From positions 186,001 to 250,000 of the forward strand of contig CAZCVE010000003.1 of NCBI GenBank assembly GCA_964502175.1: 64,000 bases of DNA, written 5' to 3'. This stretch comes from JAFLCL01 sp964502175 (lineage in GTDB: Bacteria > Myxococcota_A > Polyangia > Polyangiales > Sandaracinaceae). Below, one piece after another: positions 34,870 to 44,625 of this stretch. Made by a program: the position numbers and the translations under genes. The first letter of the stretch is position 1; every line of letters starts with the position of its first letter. Below the pieces are notes generated by a model, which did not search any database, was not told the origin of the DNA, and saw only the letters and a list, made by a program, of their open reading frames with translations.

Positions 34870-36348
34870 ATGGCTGCAGCCGCTGCCCGAGACCGTGTCA
34901 AGCGCCGCCCCGGCGCGCTCGATGTCGCCGCGTCTGCGCTCGTGCGCGTCCTGCCGCGTCGTCTCGAGCCCACCATCAGCCAGGCGCGCCTCGACGCGCG
35001 CATGCTCGTCGACGGTCTCCGCGGCGAGCGCACGCCTGCGTTCACCACGCACACGAGTCCCTCGGTCGCGCCGACGCCGCTGACGGAGATCGATCCCGTC
35101 GAGGTGGTGCTGCCCCGTCCGCTCGCCGAGCGCTACGTGTCGCTGCGCCGCGATCTCTCGATGGTGCTCCGCGAGCTGCGCGGTGATCGGGCACCGCAGG
35201 TGGTGCCCCGCGCTCCGTCGCGTGACCGAGCGCGTGAGGCGCCTCGTCCGGTCGCCACCGCGCTCGCGACGCGAACGTTTGAGGTCGTGCGCGTGATCGA
35301 AGAGACGGCCGACGCGCGCACGTTCGAGCTGCGCGACGCGAGCGGCGCGCCGTTCACGTTCGCGGCGGGACAGTTCCTCACGCTGCACGTCGAGGTCGAC
35401 GGCGTCTCGTACAAGCGCGCGTACTCGATCTCGTCGTCGCCTTCGGACGCCAGCTCGGTGCGCATCACCGTCAAGCGCATCGGCGGCGGCCGCGTGTCGA
35501 GCCACCTCGTCGAGCGCGTGCGCGAGGGTGACCGCCTCACGGCGCACGGACCGTCGGGCTCGTTCGTGATCGCGCGCACGACGCAGCCGCGGCACCTCGT
35601 CCTCGTGGCCGGCGGAAGCGGCATCACGCCGATCGCGTCGATCGTGCGCGACGTGCTCGCGAACGATCCCTCGACGCGCATGACGCTGGTCTACGGCAAC
35701 CGCACCGAGCACGACACGATCTTCCGCGCCGAGCTCGATGCGCTCGCGCTCACTCACGGCGCGCTCGCGCTCGGGCACGACACCCGCCTCGCGATCGTCC
35801 ACGTGATCGAGCAGCCGGCGCGCGAGGGCTGCGTGCGAGGCGTGCCGGATCGCGAGACGCTCGGCCACGTCCTCGACGATCACGCGGTGCTCTCGTCGCG
35901 CGAGGGCGAGGAGCCCGCGCTCGTGATGACGTGCGGTCCGTCGCCGATGATGGCCGCCGTGCGCCACGCGTTCGTCGCGCGAGGTGTGCCCGACGCGCGC
36001 ATCCTCGAAGAGAAGTTCTTGAGCCCCGGTGATGCGCGCGGCCGCGCGCGGGCGAGTGGCCCTCAGCTCGTCACGCTCCGCACGCGAGCGGGTGCGCGCG
36101 ACGTGCAGGTGATGCCTGATCAGACCGTGCTCGAGGCGGCGCTCGCGCGAGGCGTGACGCTGCCGTTCTCGTGTCAGATGGGCGGCTGCGGCGCGTGCCG
36201 CGTGAAGGGATCGGGCGAGCTCGTGATGGACGAGCCCCACTGCCTGAGCGAGGCGGAGCGCGCGGAGGGCTACGTGCTCAGCTGCGTGTGTCGCGCCCTC
36301 GGCCCGGCGACGATCGACGCGACGGCCGCGAAGGGAGGCGCGCGATGA
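34870..36348 (+). CDS. FAD and [2Fe-2S] oxidoreductase (PaaE/Hmp-like reductase)
   Basis: 492 residues. The first 130 are an uncharacterised extension (LVRVLPRRLEPTISQARLD). The FAD domain has RAYSISSSPSD, the NAD(P) domain GGSGITPIASIV and MTCGPSPMMAAV, and the C-terminal [2Fe-2S] plant-type domain PFSCQMGGCGACRVKG with a fourth Cys in YVLSCVCRALG. This is the layout of electron-transfer partners of oxygenases and desaturases. It is first in an operon with a MerR regulator and a diiron oxidase, so it presumably feeds electrons to the latter. The 4-base overlap with MerR shows coupling. Confidence 0.85.
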   Translation: MAAAAARDRVKRRPGALDVAASALVRVLPRRLEPTISQARLDARMLVDGLRGERTPAFTTHTSPSVAPTPLTEIDPVEVVLPRPLAERYVSLRRDLSMVLRELRGDRAPQVVPRAPSRDRAREAPRPVATALATRTFEVVRVIEETADARTFELRDASGAPFTFAAGQFLTLHVEVDGVSYKRAYSISSSPSDASSVRITVKRIGGGRVSSHLVERVREGDRLTAHGPSGSFVIARTTQPRHLVLVAGGSGITPIASIVRDVLANDPSTRMTLVYGNRTEHDTIFRAELDALALTHGALALGHDTRLAIVHVIEQPAREGCVRGVPDRETLGHVLDDHAVLSSREGEEPALVMTCGPSPMMAAVRHAFVARGVPDARILEEKFLSPGDARGRARASGPQLVTLRTRAGARDVQVMPDQTVLEAALARGVTLPFSCQMGGCGACRVKGSGELVMDEPHCLSEAERAEGYVLSCVCRALGPATIDATAAKGGAR

Positions 36349-37130
36349 GCGAGCAATTCGCAGACGCCGCGCGCAGGACGAGCACGATCGCGCCGCCCGC
36401 GAACGACGGCGAGGGCGACAAGCGCCTCAAGATGAAGGACCTGTGCGACGCGACGGGCCTGCCGCGTCAGGCGATCCACTTCTACATCCAGCAGGGCCTC
36501 CTGCCGCCGGGATCGAAGACGGGCCGCAACATGGCCTACTACGGCGAGGCGCACATCACGCGCCTCAAGCTGATCAAGAAGCTCCAGCACGAGCGCTTCC
36601 TCCCGCTCAAGGCGATCCGCGCGCTGCTCGACGATCAGGAGAGCCAGTTCTCGCAGGTGCAGCGCTCGCTCCTCCTCGAGGTGAAGCAGCGCTTCACCAC
36701 CTCGCTCCTCACGCAGCCCACCGCACCCGACGTCGTCGTCGACGCCGACGAGGCGTGCGCGCGTCACGGCGTCGAGCGCGCGGATCTGGATCGCATGATC
36801 GAGATCGGGGTGCTCGGCGTGCGCGTCGACGAGGCGACCGGTCAGGCCGTGCTCGCGCAGGACGACGTGTGGATCCTCGCCGCGTGGGGCGAGATCCAGA
36901 GGCTCGGGTTCGCGAAGGATCTCGGCTTCCGCGTCGACGACATCCAAGTGCTGATGGAGGTCGTGCAGGACCTCTTCAACCGCGAGGCGCTGCTCCTCGC
37001 GAGCCGCATGGATCGCCTGCCGCCCGAGCGCGCCGCCGAGATGATCGAGCGCGCGCTGCCGATCATCCACTCGTTCCTCACCGGCTTCCACGTCGCGAAG
37101 ATCAGGAACTTCTTCGCGTCGCTCGAGTGA
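36345..37130 (+). CDS. MerR-family transcriptional regulator
   Basis: 261 residues. Start ATG forms ATGA with the reductase stop. Residues 27-95 hold a MerR winged helix: LKMKDLCDATGLPRQAIHFY, then IQQGLLPPGSKTGRNMAYYG and ITRLKLIKKLQHERFLPLKA. The C-terminal effector domain (residues 120-260) is helical and lacks the metal-binding Cys of MerR or CueR, so a small organic or redox effector is more likely. It probably controls the promoter upstream of the operon. The gene ends 32 bases before the diiron gene. Confidence 0.88.
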   Translation: MSEQFADAARRTSTIAPPANDGEGDKRLKMKDLCDATGLPRQAIHFYIQQGLLPPGSKTGRNMAYYGEAHITRLKLIKKLQHERFLPLKAIRALLDDQESQFSQVQRSLLLEVKQRFTTSLLTQPTAPDVVVDADEACARHGVERADLDRMIEIGVLGVRVDEATGQAVLAQDDVWILAAWGEIQRLGFAKDLGFRVDDIQVLMEVVQDLFNREALLLASRMDRLPPERAAEMIERALPIIHSFLTGFHVAKIRNFFASLE

Positions 37131-37162
37131 TCACCGTCCCGCCCGTCACGAAGGAGATCGAC

Positions 37163-38410
<1,248 letters not shown>

Positions 38411-38451
38411 GCGGGGCGGCCCGCGAAGCGGAGGCGGTGTATTCTCGTCTC

Positions 38452-38706
38452 GTGACCTCCGCGGCTCGGAAGATCCTCGCTCAGGCGCTGGCATTGCCCA
38501 GCAAGGAACGCTTGGAGCTCGTGCGCGAGCTCAGCGACAGCCTGGACTCCGACGACGTCGCGCTCGGCGCGGCGTGGCCGGCCGAGATCTCGTCGCGGCT
38601 CGAGGAGATCGAGCGCGGCGCCGTCGAGCTCGTCGCTTGGGAGGTCGTCGAGCAGCGCCTGCGCCGACACACCGTTGTCGGCTCAGCGCGTGATGCCGCG
38701 CGCTGA
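38452..38706 (+). CDS. Addiction-module antitoxin (PF09720-like), orphan
   Basis: 84 residues, GTG start. The pattern ILAQALALPSKERLELVREL, SDSLDS, AWPAEISSRLEEIERG and VELVAWEVVEQRL matches the RelB-like addiction module component family (PF09720), in which the helical N-terminus binds the toxin. No RelE/ParE toxin follows; the next gene is a globin. It may be an orphan, the remains of a pair, or a stand-alone regulator. Confidence 0.75.
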   Translation: MTSAARKILAQALALPSKERLELVRELSDSLDSDDVALGAAWPAEISSRLEEIERGAVELVAWEVVEQRLRRHTVVGSARDAAR

Positions 38707-38748
38707 ACGCCGCCGCCGAGTGATCGGTCGCGTGGTAGGCCTCCGCGC

Positions 38749-39165
38749 GTGAGCGACACGACGCGCATGGATCCGAGCAAGACACCCTTCGAGCTGCTCG
38801 GGGGCGCCGATCGTGTGAACGCGATCGCGGCGACGTTCTACGAAGTGATGGATCGCGAGGAGCCCGCGCTCGCGAAGCTCCATCGGCTCGATGCCGAGGG
38901 GCACATCGCTCAGGAGCCGCGCGACAAGTTCGCGCTGTTCTTCATCGGCTGGCTCGGCGGCCCGCAGGACTACGTCGCGAAGCACGGCCACCCGAGGCTT
39001 CGGATGCGCCACATGCACGTGAAGGTGGACGCAGCGATGCGCGACGCGTGGCTCCGCGCGATGACGAAGGCGTTCGACGCGCACGGCGTCGAGGGTGAGC
39101 TGCGAGTCTTCCTCGACCGAAGGCTCGCGGACCTCGCCGACCACATGCGCAACTCCGAGGGCTGA
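38749..39165 (+). CDS. Truncated hemoglobin, group II (GlbO-like)
   Basis: 138 residues, GTG start. Group II 2/2 globin signature: PFELLGGADRVNAIAATFYE, then MDREEP and LHRLDAEGH, a conserved FFIGWLGGPQDYVAKHGHPR and RMRHMHVKVDAAMRDAWLRA. His in HGHPRLRMRHM is part of the proximal region, where the heme-ligating His normally lies. Such globins bind O2 or NO, often for NO detoxification. Cytosolic. It may be co-transcribed with the next gene, 14 bases downstream. Confidence 0.9.
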   Translation: MSDTTRMDPSKTPFELLGGADRVNAIAATFYEVMDREEPALAKLHRLDAEGHIAQEPRDKFALFFIGWLGGPQDYVAKHGHPRLRMRHMHVKVDAAMRDAWLRAMTKAFDAHGVEGELRVFLDRRLADLADHMRNSEG

Positions 39166-39179
39166 ACACAGGAGGCACG

Positions 39180-39917
39180 ATGGGGGAGAGACCGACGCTG
39201 AAGGCGATGTTCGAGACGGCCGAGGTCGTCCGAGCGATGCGCGACGCGATCGATTCACACCTTCGAGGAGCGCTCCCGGCGGAAGAGCTCGCGGAGCTCG
39301 GCGTGAGCTCGTCTCGACGCATACACGGGAACCGCCATGCGGCGGGGTGTGCGGTGGACCTCGGTGAGCATGGATTGGAGCACGGCACGCGGAGCGAGGA
39401 CTTCGTGCACTACGCGCGTGAGCTCGCGAGCGGCCTCTCGCTCGACGTCGAAGAGATTGGGACGGTGCACATGTCCGCCATTCTCATCGCCGAGAGGGCG
39501 GGGACACCTGTCGTGCGCCGCGCGTCCAATGGCCTCGGCGTCGTCGACACGACGTTCTTCGCGTCGCCCGCGACGGGGCGGACATTCACTGCGTGGAGCA
39601 CACGGTCGCCCGTGATCCCAGCGCCGTCCCACGAGTGGGCCAACCTGTGCGTGCCGCGGGGCGACCGCGCGTTCGGTCTGGTCGACCTCGTCGAGTCGTT
39701 CCTCTGGGACGTGATCGAGACACCGGAGTCGACGTTCAACATCGACCTCGAGATCCTTCCCGTCGTTGCGTTGATGCGTGAGGACGACAACGGGAACCGC
39801 GTCGAGATCCGGACGTTTCACTCGTACACGGGGGCGATGCGTGAGGCGCGGCGGTTCGAGGAGCTCGGCCACAAGCAGCGGTATTGGGTCGAGGTGAAGC
39901 GCGAGCCTCGCTGGTAG
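39180..39917 (+). CDS. Protein of unknown function
   Basis: 245 residues with ACAGGAGGCACG before ATG. No signal or membrane segment. It has a long N-terminal helix (LKAMFETAEVVRAMRDAIDS), two short beta-rich regions (VHMSAILIAERAGTPVVRRA, VHEWANLCVPRGDR) and a C-terminal IEIRTFHSYTGAMREARRFE. I recognise no family. Downstream is the 1-kb repeat region. Its position after the globin suggests a shared transcript but gives no function. Confidence 0.65.
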   Translation: MGERPTLKAMFETAEVVRAMRDAIDSHLRGALPAEELAELGVSSSRRIHGNRHAAGCAVDLGEHGLEHGTRSEDFVHYARELASGLSLDVEEIGTVHMSAILIAERAGTPVVRRASNGLGVVDTTFFASPATGRTFTAWSTRSPVIPAPSHEWANLCVPRGDRAFGLVDLVESFLWDVIETPESTFNIDLEILPVVALMREDDNGNRVEIRTFHSYTGAMREARRFEELGHKQRYWVEVKREPRW

Positions 39918-40265
39918 GCGACGTGTCCGGTCGTGCGCGCTGACGCGAAGCTGTCTGCGCGTGGTCTCTGCGAGAGGGTTGGGCCGAGGGCCCAGCAGGG
40001 TCGAGGGAAGAGGCTCGCCGCGCGATGCCTGCGGTCTTCCCGAGTGGAACACGTGGTCGACCACTGCGTCGTCTCGTTCGACTCGTCGGTCGTCGTGCGG
40101 GTCTCTCCCCTCGGCCCTGACGGCGCTTGCCTAGACTCTCCATCGTCCGCGACGCGAACCTGCTTTCGAGTACGGCCACGTGTCCGGTCGGGCACGCCAC
40201 ACCTCGCGTACAGCGGCGGAGCTCGTGGAGTCGCCAAGCGCGCCCTTCGAAGCGATGCGCTCCGT
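39916..40265. repeat. 350-bp direct repeat, copy 1
   Basis: Copy 1 of a duplicated non-coding segment. It matches 40416-40766 with about ten differences and one single-base gap by eye. Each copy contains the 12-base palindrome GTGGTCGACCAC (here 40053-40064) and CTCTCCCCTCGG, related to the dispersed repeat. The two copies start 500 bases apart. No frame in it gives a plausible protein on either strand. Confidence 0.85.
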
Positions 40266-40345
40266 CGCCGGCAGGATCGAGGGGAGGAGCCAGCGCGGAG
40301 AGCGTGCAGTCTTGGCAGGACGGTCGTCGTCTCGGCGCTCGTGAC

Positions 40346-40371
40346 TCCCCTCGGGCCTGCCGGACGCTTCG
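40346..40371 (-). repeat. Dispersed repeat, copy C (inverted)
   Basis: Reverse complement of the 26 bases at 20110-20135, identical throughout. It falls between the two 350-bp copies. Confidence 0.85.
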
Positions 40372-40415
40372 TGGATGCGTCGCGTCGACTGCAGCGAGAT
40401 GGGCGCGCGCGGACG

Positions 40416-40766
40416 AGGCGACGTGTCCGGTCGTGCACGCTGACGCGAGGCTGTTTGCGCGTGGTCTCTGCGAGAGGGTTGGGCCGAGGGCCCGGCAGGG
40501 TCGAGGGAAGAGGCTCGTCGCGCGATGCCTGCGGTCTTCCCGAGTGGAACACGTGGTCGACCACCTGCGTCGTCTCGTTCGACTCGTAGGTCGTCGTGCT
40601 GGTCTCTCCCCTCGGCCCTGACGGCGCTTCGCTAGACTCTCCATCGTCCGCGACGCGAACCTGCTTTCGAGTACGGCCACGTGTCCGGTCGGGCACGCCA
40701 CACCTCGCGTACAGCGGCGGAGCTCGTGGAGTCGCCAAGCGCGCCCTTCGAAGCGATGCGCTCCGT
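40416..40766. repeat. 350-bp direct repeat, copy 2
   Basis: Copy 2 of the segment at 39916-40265, with the same palindrome at 40553-40564 and an extra C after it. It ends 142 bases before the start of the next gene. Together with copy 1 and the 150 bases between, this makes up the 990-base gap (39918-40907) without genes. Outside the repeats I see no feature. Confidence 0.85.
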
Positions 40767-40907
40767 GGCAATGCCGCGAGGAGCGCGAGCGGTCGGGTCG
40801 GGGGTCACGCGCAGCCTTCGGACGCGACGAGGAACTCCGCGAAGCGCCCCCGCGTTCTCGAAAGAGGAGTGAGAGATCGTTTCCCGAAGCGGTGCGTCGT
40901 AGGGGAC

Positions 40908-41645
40908 ATGCGACGCCGAAACCCGATGCGGTCCCTCCTGATCCTCCTCCTGGCTGGCCTCTCCATCTTCGCGCTCGCCGAGCGCGCCGCGGCGCAGGCC
41001 GTGATCTCCGAGCCGCTGCCGGACTTCGGCGCGCAGAACCCCAACCCGCGCGAGCCGATCATCGTCGAGGTCGCGGTGCGGGTCGACGTTCCGAACGTCG
41101 AGGTGGTCGTGAACGCGCGCGAACGAGCGCGCGTGCGGGCCGAGCTCGCGTCGGCGCGTCGTCGGCACGTCGCGATGCTGCGTCGCTACGCGAACGCGAT
41201 GGCGTTCCCGGTGAACTCCTACGAGCCCGGCATGCTCAACGTGTTCGTCGACGACGAAGGCCACATCTGCGCGGCCGCGAACCTCATCGCGCGTGATGGC
41301 CAGCGTGACCTCGTCCAGCGCACTTCGGCGCAGGACAACTACCTCCGCCTCGCCGAGGTCGTCGGTGGGCCGCTGATGGACTGGATGCTCGCGTCTGGGT
41401 TCACGCAGGAAGAGATCGGCCGCATCCAGGAGCCGTACTCGTTCATCGACGAAGAGCAGCCGCGCCGCGACGTGCAGCAGCAGCTCGAGGCCGAGCGGCA
41501 GCGCGTGCGCAGCGTGCTCCTCCAGGTGGCGCGCGAGCTCGACCAGAACGCCAACGCCAGCCTCGACGTCGCGACCGAGCGCCTGATCGCTGCGCGGGCC
41601 GCCGCGGCCGTGGCGGCCTCCGCGACCCCGACCCCCGCCAGCTGA
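40908..41645 (+). CDS. Secreted protein of unknown function
   Basis: 245 residues, ATG after AGGGGAC. The signal peptide is LLILLLAGLSIFALAERAAA, cleaved near AAAQA. The mature part has a strand-like IIVEVAVRVDVPNVEVVV, a helix of Arg/Ala, and NVFVDDEGHICAAANLIARD, then a helical C-terminus with DVQQQLEAERQRVRSVLLQV. It is probably periplasmic. No family is recognised. An alternative start at 40926 would also leave a signal peptide. Confidence 0.7.
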   Translation: MRRRNPMRSLLILLLAGLSIFALAERAAAQAVISEPLPDFGAQNPNPREPIIVEVAVRVDVPNVEVVVNARERARVRAELASARRRHVAMLRRYANAMAFPVNSYEPGMLNVFVDDEGHICAAANLIARDGQRDLVQRTSAQDNYLRLAEVVGGPLMDWMLASGFTQEEIGRIQEPYSFIDEEQPRRDVQQQLEAERQRVRSVLLQVARELDQNANASLDVATERLIAARAAAAVAASATPTPAS

Positions 41646-41814
41646 TCACGGTGCACTCAGAGACCGAGAGAGAATCGTGCGCTCGACGGGGCGCCTTGCG
41701 GCGGGGGCTGCGAAGCAGACCCCTGGAGCAGGAGCGAGGAGGAGTCTTCGACGAGCGAGCGACGGGGAGCTCGAGGGGCCGGAGGCCTCTCGATCCGGCC
41801 AACTCAGTGCGCAT

Positions 41815-41839
41815 CGGATGTACGTCTCGTGTACATCCG
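41815..41839. promoter_or_regulatory. Perfect 9-bp inverted repeat, candidate operator
   Basis: Arms CGGATGTAC and GTACATCCG flank a 7-base spacer (GTCTCGT). It lies 87 bases before the ATG of the YiaA/B-like gene, in a 280-base stretch without a convincing gene. The size and two-fold symmetry fit the binding site of a dimeric repressor such as a TetR or MarR protein, or a two-component regulator. No regulator gene is adjacent. Confidence 0.5.
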
Positions 41840-41925
41840 GCGCGCATCGCTCGTTCTGGTCGTCGCGAAAACAGGCTGATTCTTCGCGATCAGAGGTCGG
41901 CACGACGGCCGCAATGGGGGTGGCC

Positions 41926-42171
41926 ATGACCAACACCAACGCGTGGATCTTTCAGAGCTGGGTGGCCTTCGTCGTCGCGCTCGGCGGCTCGAGCATCGGC
42001 ATCGCCTACCTGCCTCTGGATGCCTGGGCCAAGGCCTTCGTCGCGCTCGCCTACTTCTTCACCGTCGCGCAGGCCTTCACGCTCGCCAAGACGCTCCGTG
42101 ACCAGGCCGAGGTGCAGGCGCAGACGCAGACGCGCGTCGAGCCCCGCGTCGCGGACCGCGTCTACGGCTGA
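41926..42171 (+). CDS. YiaA/YiaB-like two-helix membrane protein
   Basis: 81 residues. The ATG at 41926 is preceded by GGGGGTGGCC; ATG 41914 is an alternative start four codons upstream. Two membrane helices (WVAFVVALGGSSIGIAYL, and LPLDAWAKAFVALAYFFTVA), then a short soluble tail FTLAKTLRDQAEVQAQTQTR. This matches the YiaA/YiaB two-helix family (PF05360) of unknown function. A palindrome 87 bases upstream could control it. Confidence 0.8.
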   Translation: MTNTNAWIFQSWVAFVVALGGSSIGIAYLPLDAWAKAFVALAYFFTVAQAFTLAKTLRDQAEVQAQTQTRVEPRVADRVYG

Positions 42172-42190
42172 GGCGTCAGCGCGAGCAGCG

Positions 42191-42901
42191 TCAGCCCACC
42201 GACGCAGAGAGCGCGGTCGCCTCGTCGATCGCCTGCTGACCGAGAGGCAGGTGGACGAGGATGCGTGACCGGACGTCGGTGAGACCCAGGCGAGCGTGGA
42301 GAGCGTGACCGATCGCTCCCACGCTCGCGCTCGGATCGAAGACGCGACGTGCCCAGGCTGCGCCGAAGCGGTCTCCGTGGCTCACGACGAGAGGGCGCTC
42401 CTCGAGCGCCGCGTCGATGCGCGGATCGACCATCAGCGCGGCGTGCGGCGACTCGCGCTGTGACGCCACCGCGAGCGGCTCGGCGGTGCCGAGGTCGCGC
42501 GCGCAGCCTTCGTCGACGAGCAGCCCCGCCACGATCGACTGGAGCATGATCGCGAGCGCGTCCCGCGGCAGCGCGAGGGCGTGCGGATCGAGCGACGGGT
42601 CGATCACGACGTCGAGCTCGATCACGAGATCGAGCGGGTAGTGCTCGCGGATCGGCCGAGCCACGGGCTCGCCCGGCAGCGGGCGCAGCCGCACCGCGTC
42701 GACGTCCGTGGCCGAGGCGAGCGAACGTCCGACGAAGGCGCGCCTCACGGTGTCGAGGCAGCGCAGACCCACGAGCTCGTCCGCGAGCGCGCGGTGTCCT
42801 GCGTGTTCGAGCGCGATGACGAGCGCGTGCGGCGCCGTGGGCGCGTCGCGCGGCAAGTCGTGTGCGTCGTGCTCGCCGATCGCCCGCGCGACGAAGCTCA
42901 C
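42191..42901 (-). CDS. Protein of unknown function coupled to a P-loop kinase-like gene
   Basis: 236 residues with a GTG start. No signal or membrane segment. It has LVIALEHAGHRALADELVGL near the start and two long Leu/Val segments (LDLVIELDVVIDPSLDPHAL, DALAIMLQSIVAGLLVDEG). The C-terminus includes FGAAWARRVFDPSASVGAIG and LHARLGLTDVRSRILVHLPL. I recognise no family. It overlaps the gene before it by 4 bases, so the two act together. Confidence 0.6.
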   Translation of the reverse strand: MSFVARAIGEHDAHDLPRDAPTAPHALVIALEHAGHRALADELVGLRCLDTVRRAFVGRSLASATDVDAVRLRPLPGEPVARPIREHYPLDLVIELDVVIDPSLDPHALALPRDALAIMLQSIVAGLLVDEGCARDLGTAEPLAVASQRESPHAALMVDPRIDAALEERPLVVSHGDRFGAAWARRVFDPSASVGAIGHALHARLGLTDVRSRILVHLPLGQQAIDEATALSASVG

Positions 42902-43533
42902 GCGCGACCTTCGAGGATCTTGGCGAGGCCTTCGTCTTCGGGGGCCTGCTCGAGCCAGCCACCGTCGAGCGTGTGGTGCGCGAGCGAGCGGTAGCGTGCG
43001 TCTCGGAACGCGAGCAGCTCGGGGTAGAGGCGCGGCAGCGCGCGGCCCTCACGCTCGTCCTCGCGCGGTCGAAAGCTCTCGCTCCACACCACGGGCTTCG
43101 GCTCGGCGAGGTAGCGCGCGAGCATCGCCTCTTGGCGGGCGTCGGGCGTGCGCAGGTAGACCACGCGCGTCTCGTCCGCGAGGCGCGCGAGCAGCGAGTC
43201 CTTCAGGTAGATGACGCTGCCCGTGCAGTCGAGCGCCACGTCACGGCCCGACGCGCTCGCCTCGATCGCGCGATCGATCGCGGCGGTCGTCACGACCTCT
43301 TCGAGCGTGAGGTAGGCGGCCTCGCGCTCGGGGTAGCCGCGCGTCCACGGCATGCCCATCCACGTACCGAGTGCGCGCACGGGCTCTTCGCCGGGCTCGA
43401 TCGTGAGCAGCTCGCCGAGGCGTCCTGCGATCTCGCCGTCGCAGTCGATGCGGAGCCAGCCGCGCGCCTCGAGCTTCTTGGCCCAGTGGCTCTTGCCGAC
43501 GCCCGACATGCCGAAGAACGAGAGCGGCTTCAT
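42898..43533 (-). CDS. Shikimate-kinase-like P-loop protein
   Basis: 211 residues from ATG at 43533. MKPLSFFGMSGVGKSHWAKK has a Walker A (GMSGVGKS), followed by WLRIDCDGEIAGRL. This is the order of shikimate/gluconate kinase-like proteins: P-loop, then an Asp pair, then a lid of Arg residues (ESFRPREDEREGR). Later LDCTGSVIYLKDSLLARLAD and VVYLRTPDARQEA. Substrate unknown; an AroK-like role is possible but the sequence is divergent. It overlaps the next gene by 4 bases. Confidence 0.7.
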   Translation of the reverse strand: MKPLSFFGMSGVGKSHWAKKLEARGWLRIDCDGEIAGRLGELLTIEPGEEPVRALGTWMGMPWTRGYPEREAAYLTLEEVVTTAAIDRAIEASASGRDVALDCTGSVIYLKDSLLARLADETRVVYLRTPDARQEAMLARYLAEPKPVVWSESFRPREDEREGRALPRLYPELLAFRDARYRSLAHHTLDGGWLEQAPEDEGLAKILEGRA

Positions 43534-43600
43534 GCGGCGAGACGAGAGCACCGAGCGCACCCTCGACGCAACGAGAACCGTGGAGCGCCTCGCCGGGCGA

Positions 43601-44575
43601 TCAGGGCGTGCCGACGCGGAGCTCGACCTGACCGCAGTCGAACCCGGAGTAGCGGAACGCGTCGGCGACGATCGCGTAGGTGCCGGGCTCGAGCCGCGTG
43701 GTGAAGCGCGACTGACGCACCTGGAGGCCGCCGCTGCAGCCCGTCATCAGGTCGCTCTCGGAGCACGGGATGTCGTCGCTGCACGCGATCTGCGAGGCGG
43801 CGTCGGTGCACGTGCGCCGCAGGTACACGATCGTGTCGATGCCCACGGTCGGATCCACGTCGCGCAGATCCACCTCGACGGCGGTCGCTTCACGGATCGT
43901 GAGGAGGAAGGTCGCGTCGCGCGAGTCGGACTCCGACATGGCGTTGCACGTCTCGCTGCGCGCGTAGCTGTTCGAGCCGCCGCTCGCGCAGAGGTCGATG
44001 CGGCGCGTGTCGCCGAGCGCGATCGTGGGCAGGCCCGCGCAGCTGCCGCCGCCGCGGCACGTCGTCGCGCCCGGATCGCAGCCCGTGGGACAGGACGAGA
44101 AGGTCATGCCGGATCCGTCGTCGTTGCACGTGACGAGGCCGGTCCCGTCTGCGGAGCAGAACGACGTGCCCGGCACACAGCGCATCGGTCGGCAGACGGC
44201 CGCCTCGCAGATCAGGCCCTCGGAGGCGCAGTTGGTGCGTCGCTCGATGCCGGCGATGCAGACGACCGCGACCTCGCCCTCGCAGCGCGAGCCGTCGACG
44301 CAGCCCATCGGCGAGTACGCGTCGGGCTCGAGCGGATCGACGGCATCGGGAGCCCACGCGTCCGCGGGGCGCAGGTCTGCGTCGACGCCCTCGGGCACGT
44401 ACGCGTCGACCTGCGGCACGAACGCATCGACGCCCTCGAGCACGAACGCGTCGGGCTGCGCGAGGCCGCCGTCGAGGTCGCCGAAGAGGCGCGAAGGGTC
44501 CGGGCTGATGACGGCGCTGCAGCCGGTGAGGGCCGCGAGAGACACCAACGAAGCAAAGGAGGACGTCGAGCGCAT
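43601..44575 (-). CDS. Cys-rich lipoprotein with DAF-rich linker
   Basis: 324 residues. Lipobox SLAALTGC near residue 19, then a spacer that repeats DAFVLEGVDAFVPQVDAY. Cys-rich blocks CVDGSRCEGEVAVVC, NCASEGLICEAAVC and RCVPGTSFCSADGTGLVTC resemble the small Cys motif modules in other lipoproteins of this window. The C-terminal half has a beta-sandwich-like LLTIREATAVEVDLRDVD and SRFTTRLEPGTYAIVADAFR. Probably surface-exposed. Function unknown. It starts 51 bases after the M16 peptidase stop. Confidence 0.75.
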   Translation of the reverse strand: MRSTSSFASLVSLAALTGCSAVISPDPSRLFGDLDGGLAQPDAFVLEGVDAFVPQVDAYVPEGVDADLRPADAWAPDAVDPLEPDAYSPMGCVDGSRCEGEVAVVCIAGIERRTNCASEGLICEAAVCRPMRCVPGTSFCSADGTGLVTCNDDGSGMTFSSCPTGCDPGATTCRGGGSCAGLPTIALGDTRRIDLCASGGSNSYARSETCNAMSESDSRDATFLLTIREATAVEVDLRDVDPTVGIDTIVYLRRTCTDAASQIACSDDIPCSESDLMTGCSGGLQVRQSRFTTRLEPGTYAIVADAFRYSGFDCGQVELRVGTP

Positions 44576-44625
44576 GCGGCGAGTGTAGGGCACGACGCGG
44601 CTCGCGGTCCCCCTCACCCTCACCC

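Noticed and set aside
39818..40771. Long minus-strand open frame over the 350-bp repeats
   Set aside because: The Arg/Thr/Ser/Pro-rich translation repeats itself because the DNA is duplicated; no domain, start site or codon bias supports a gene.
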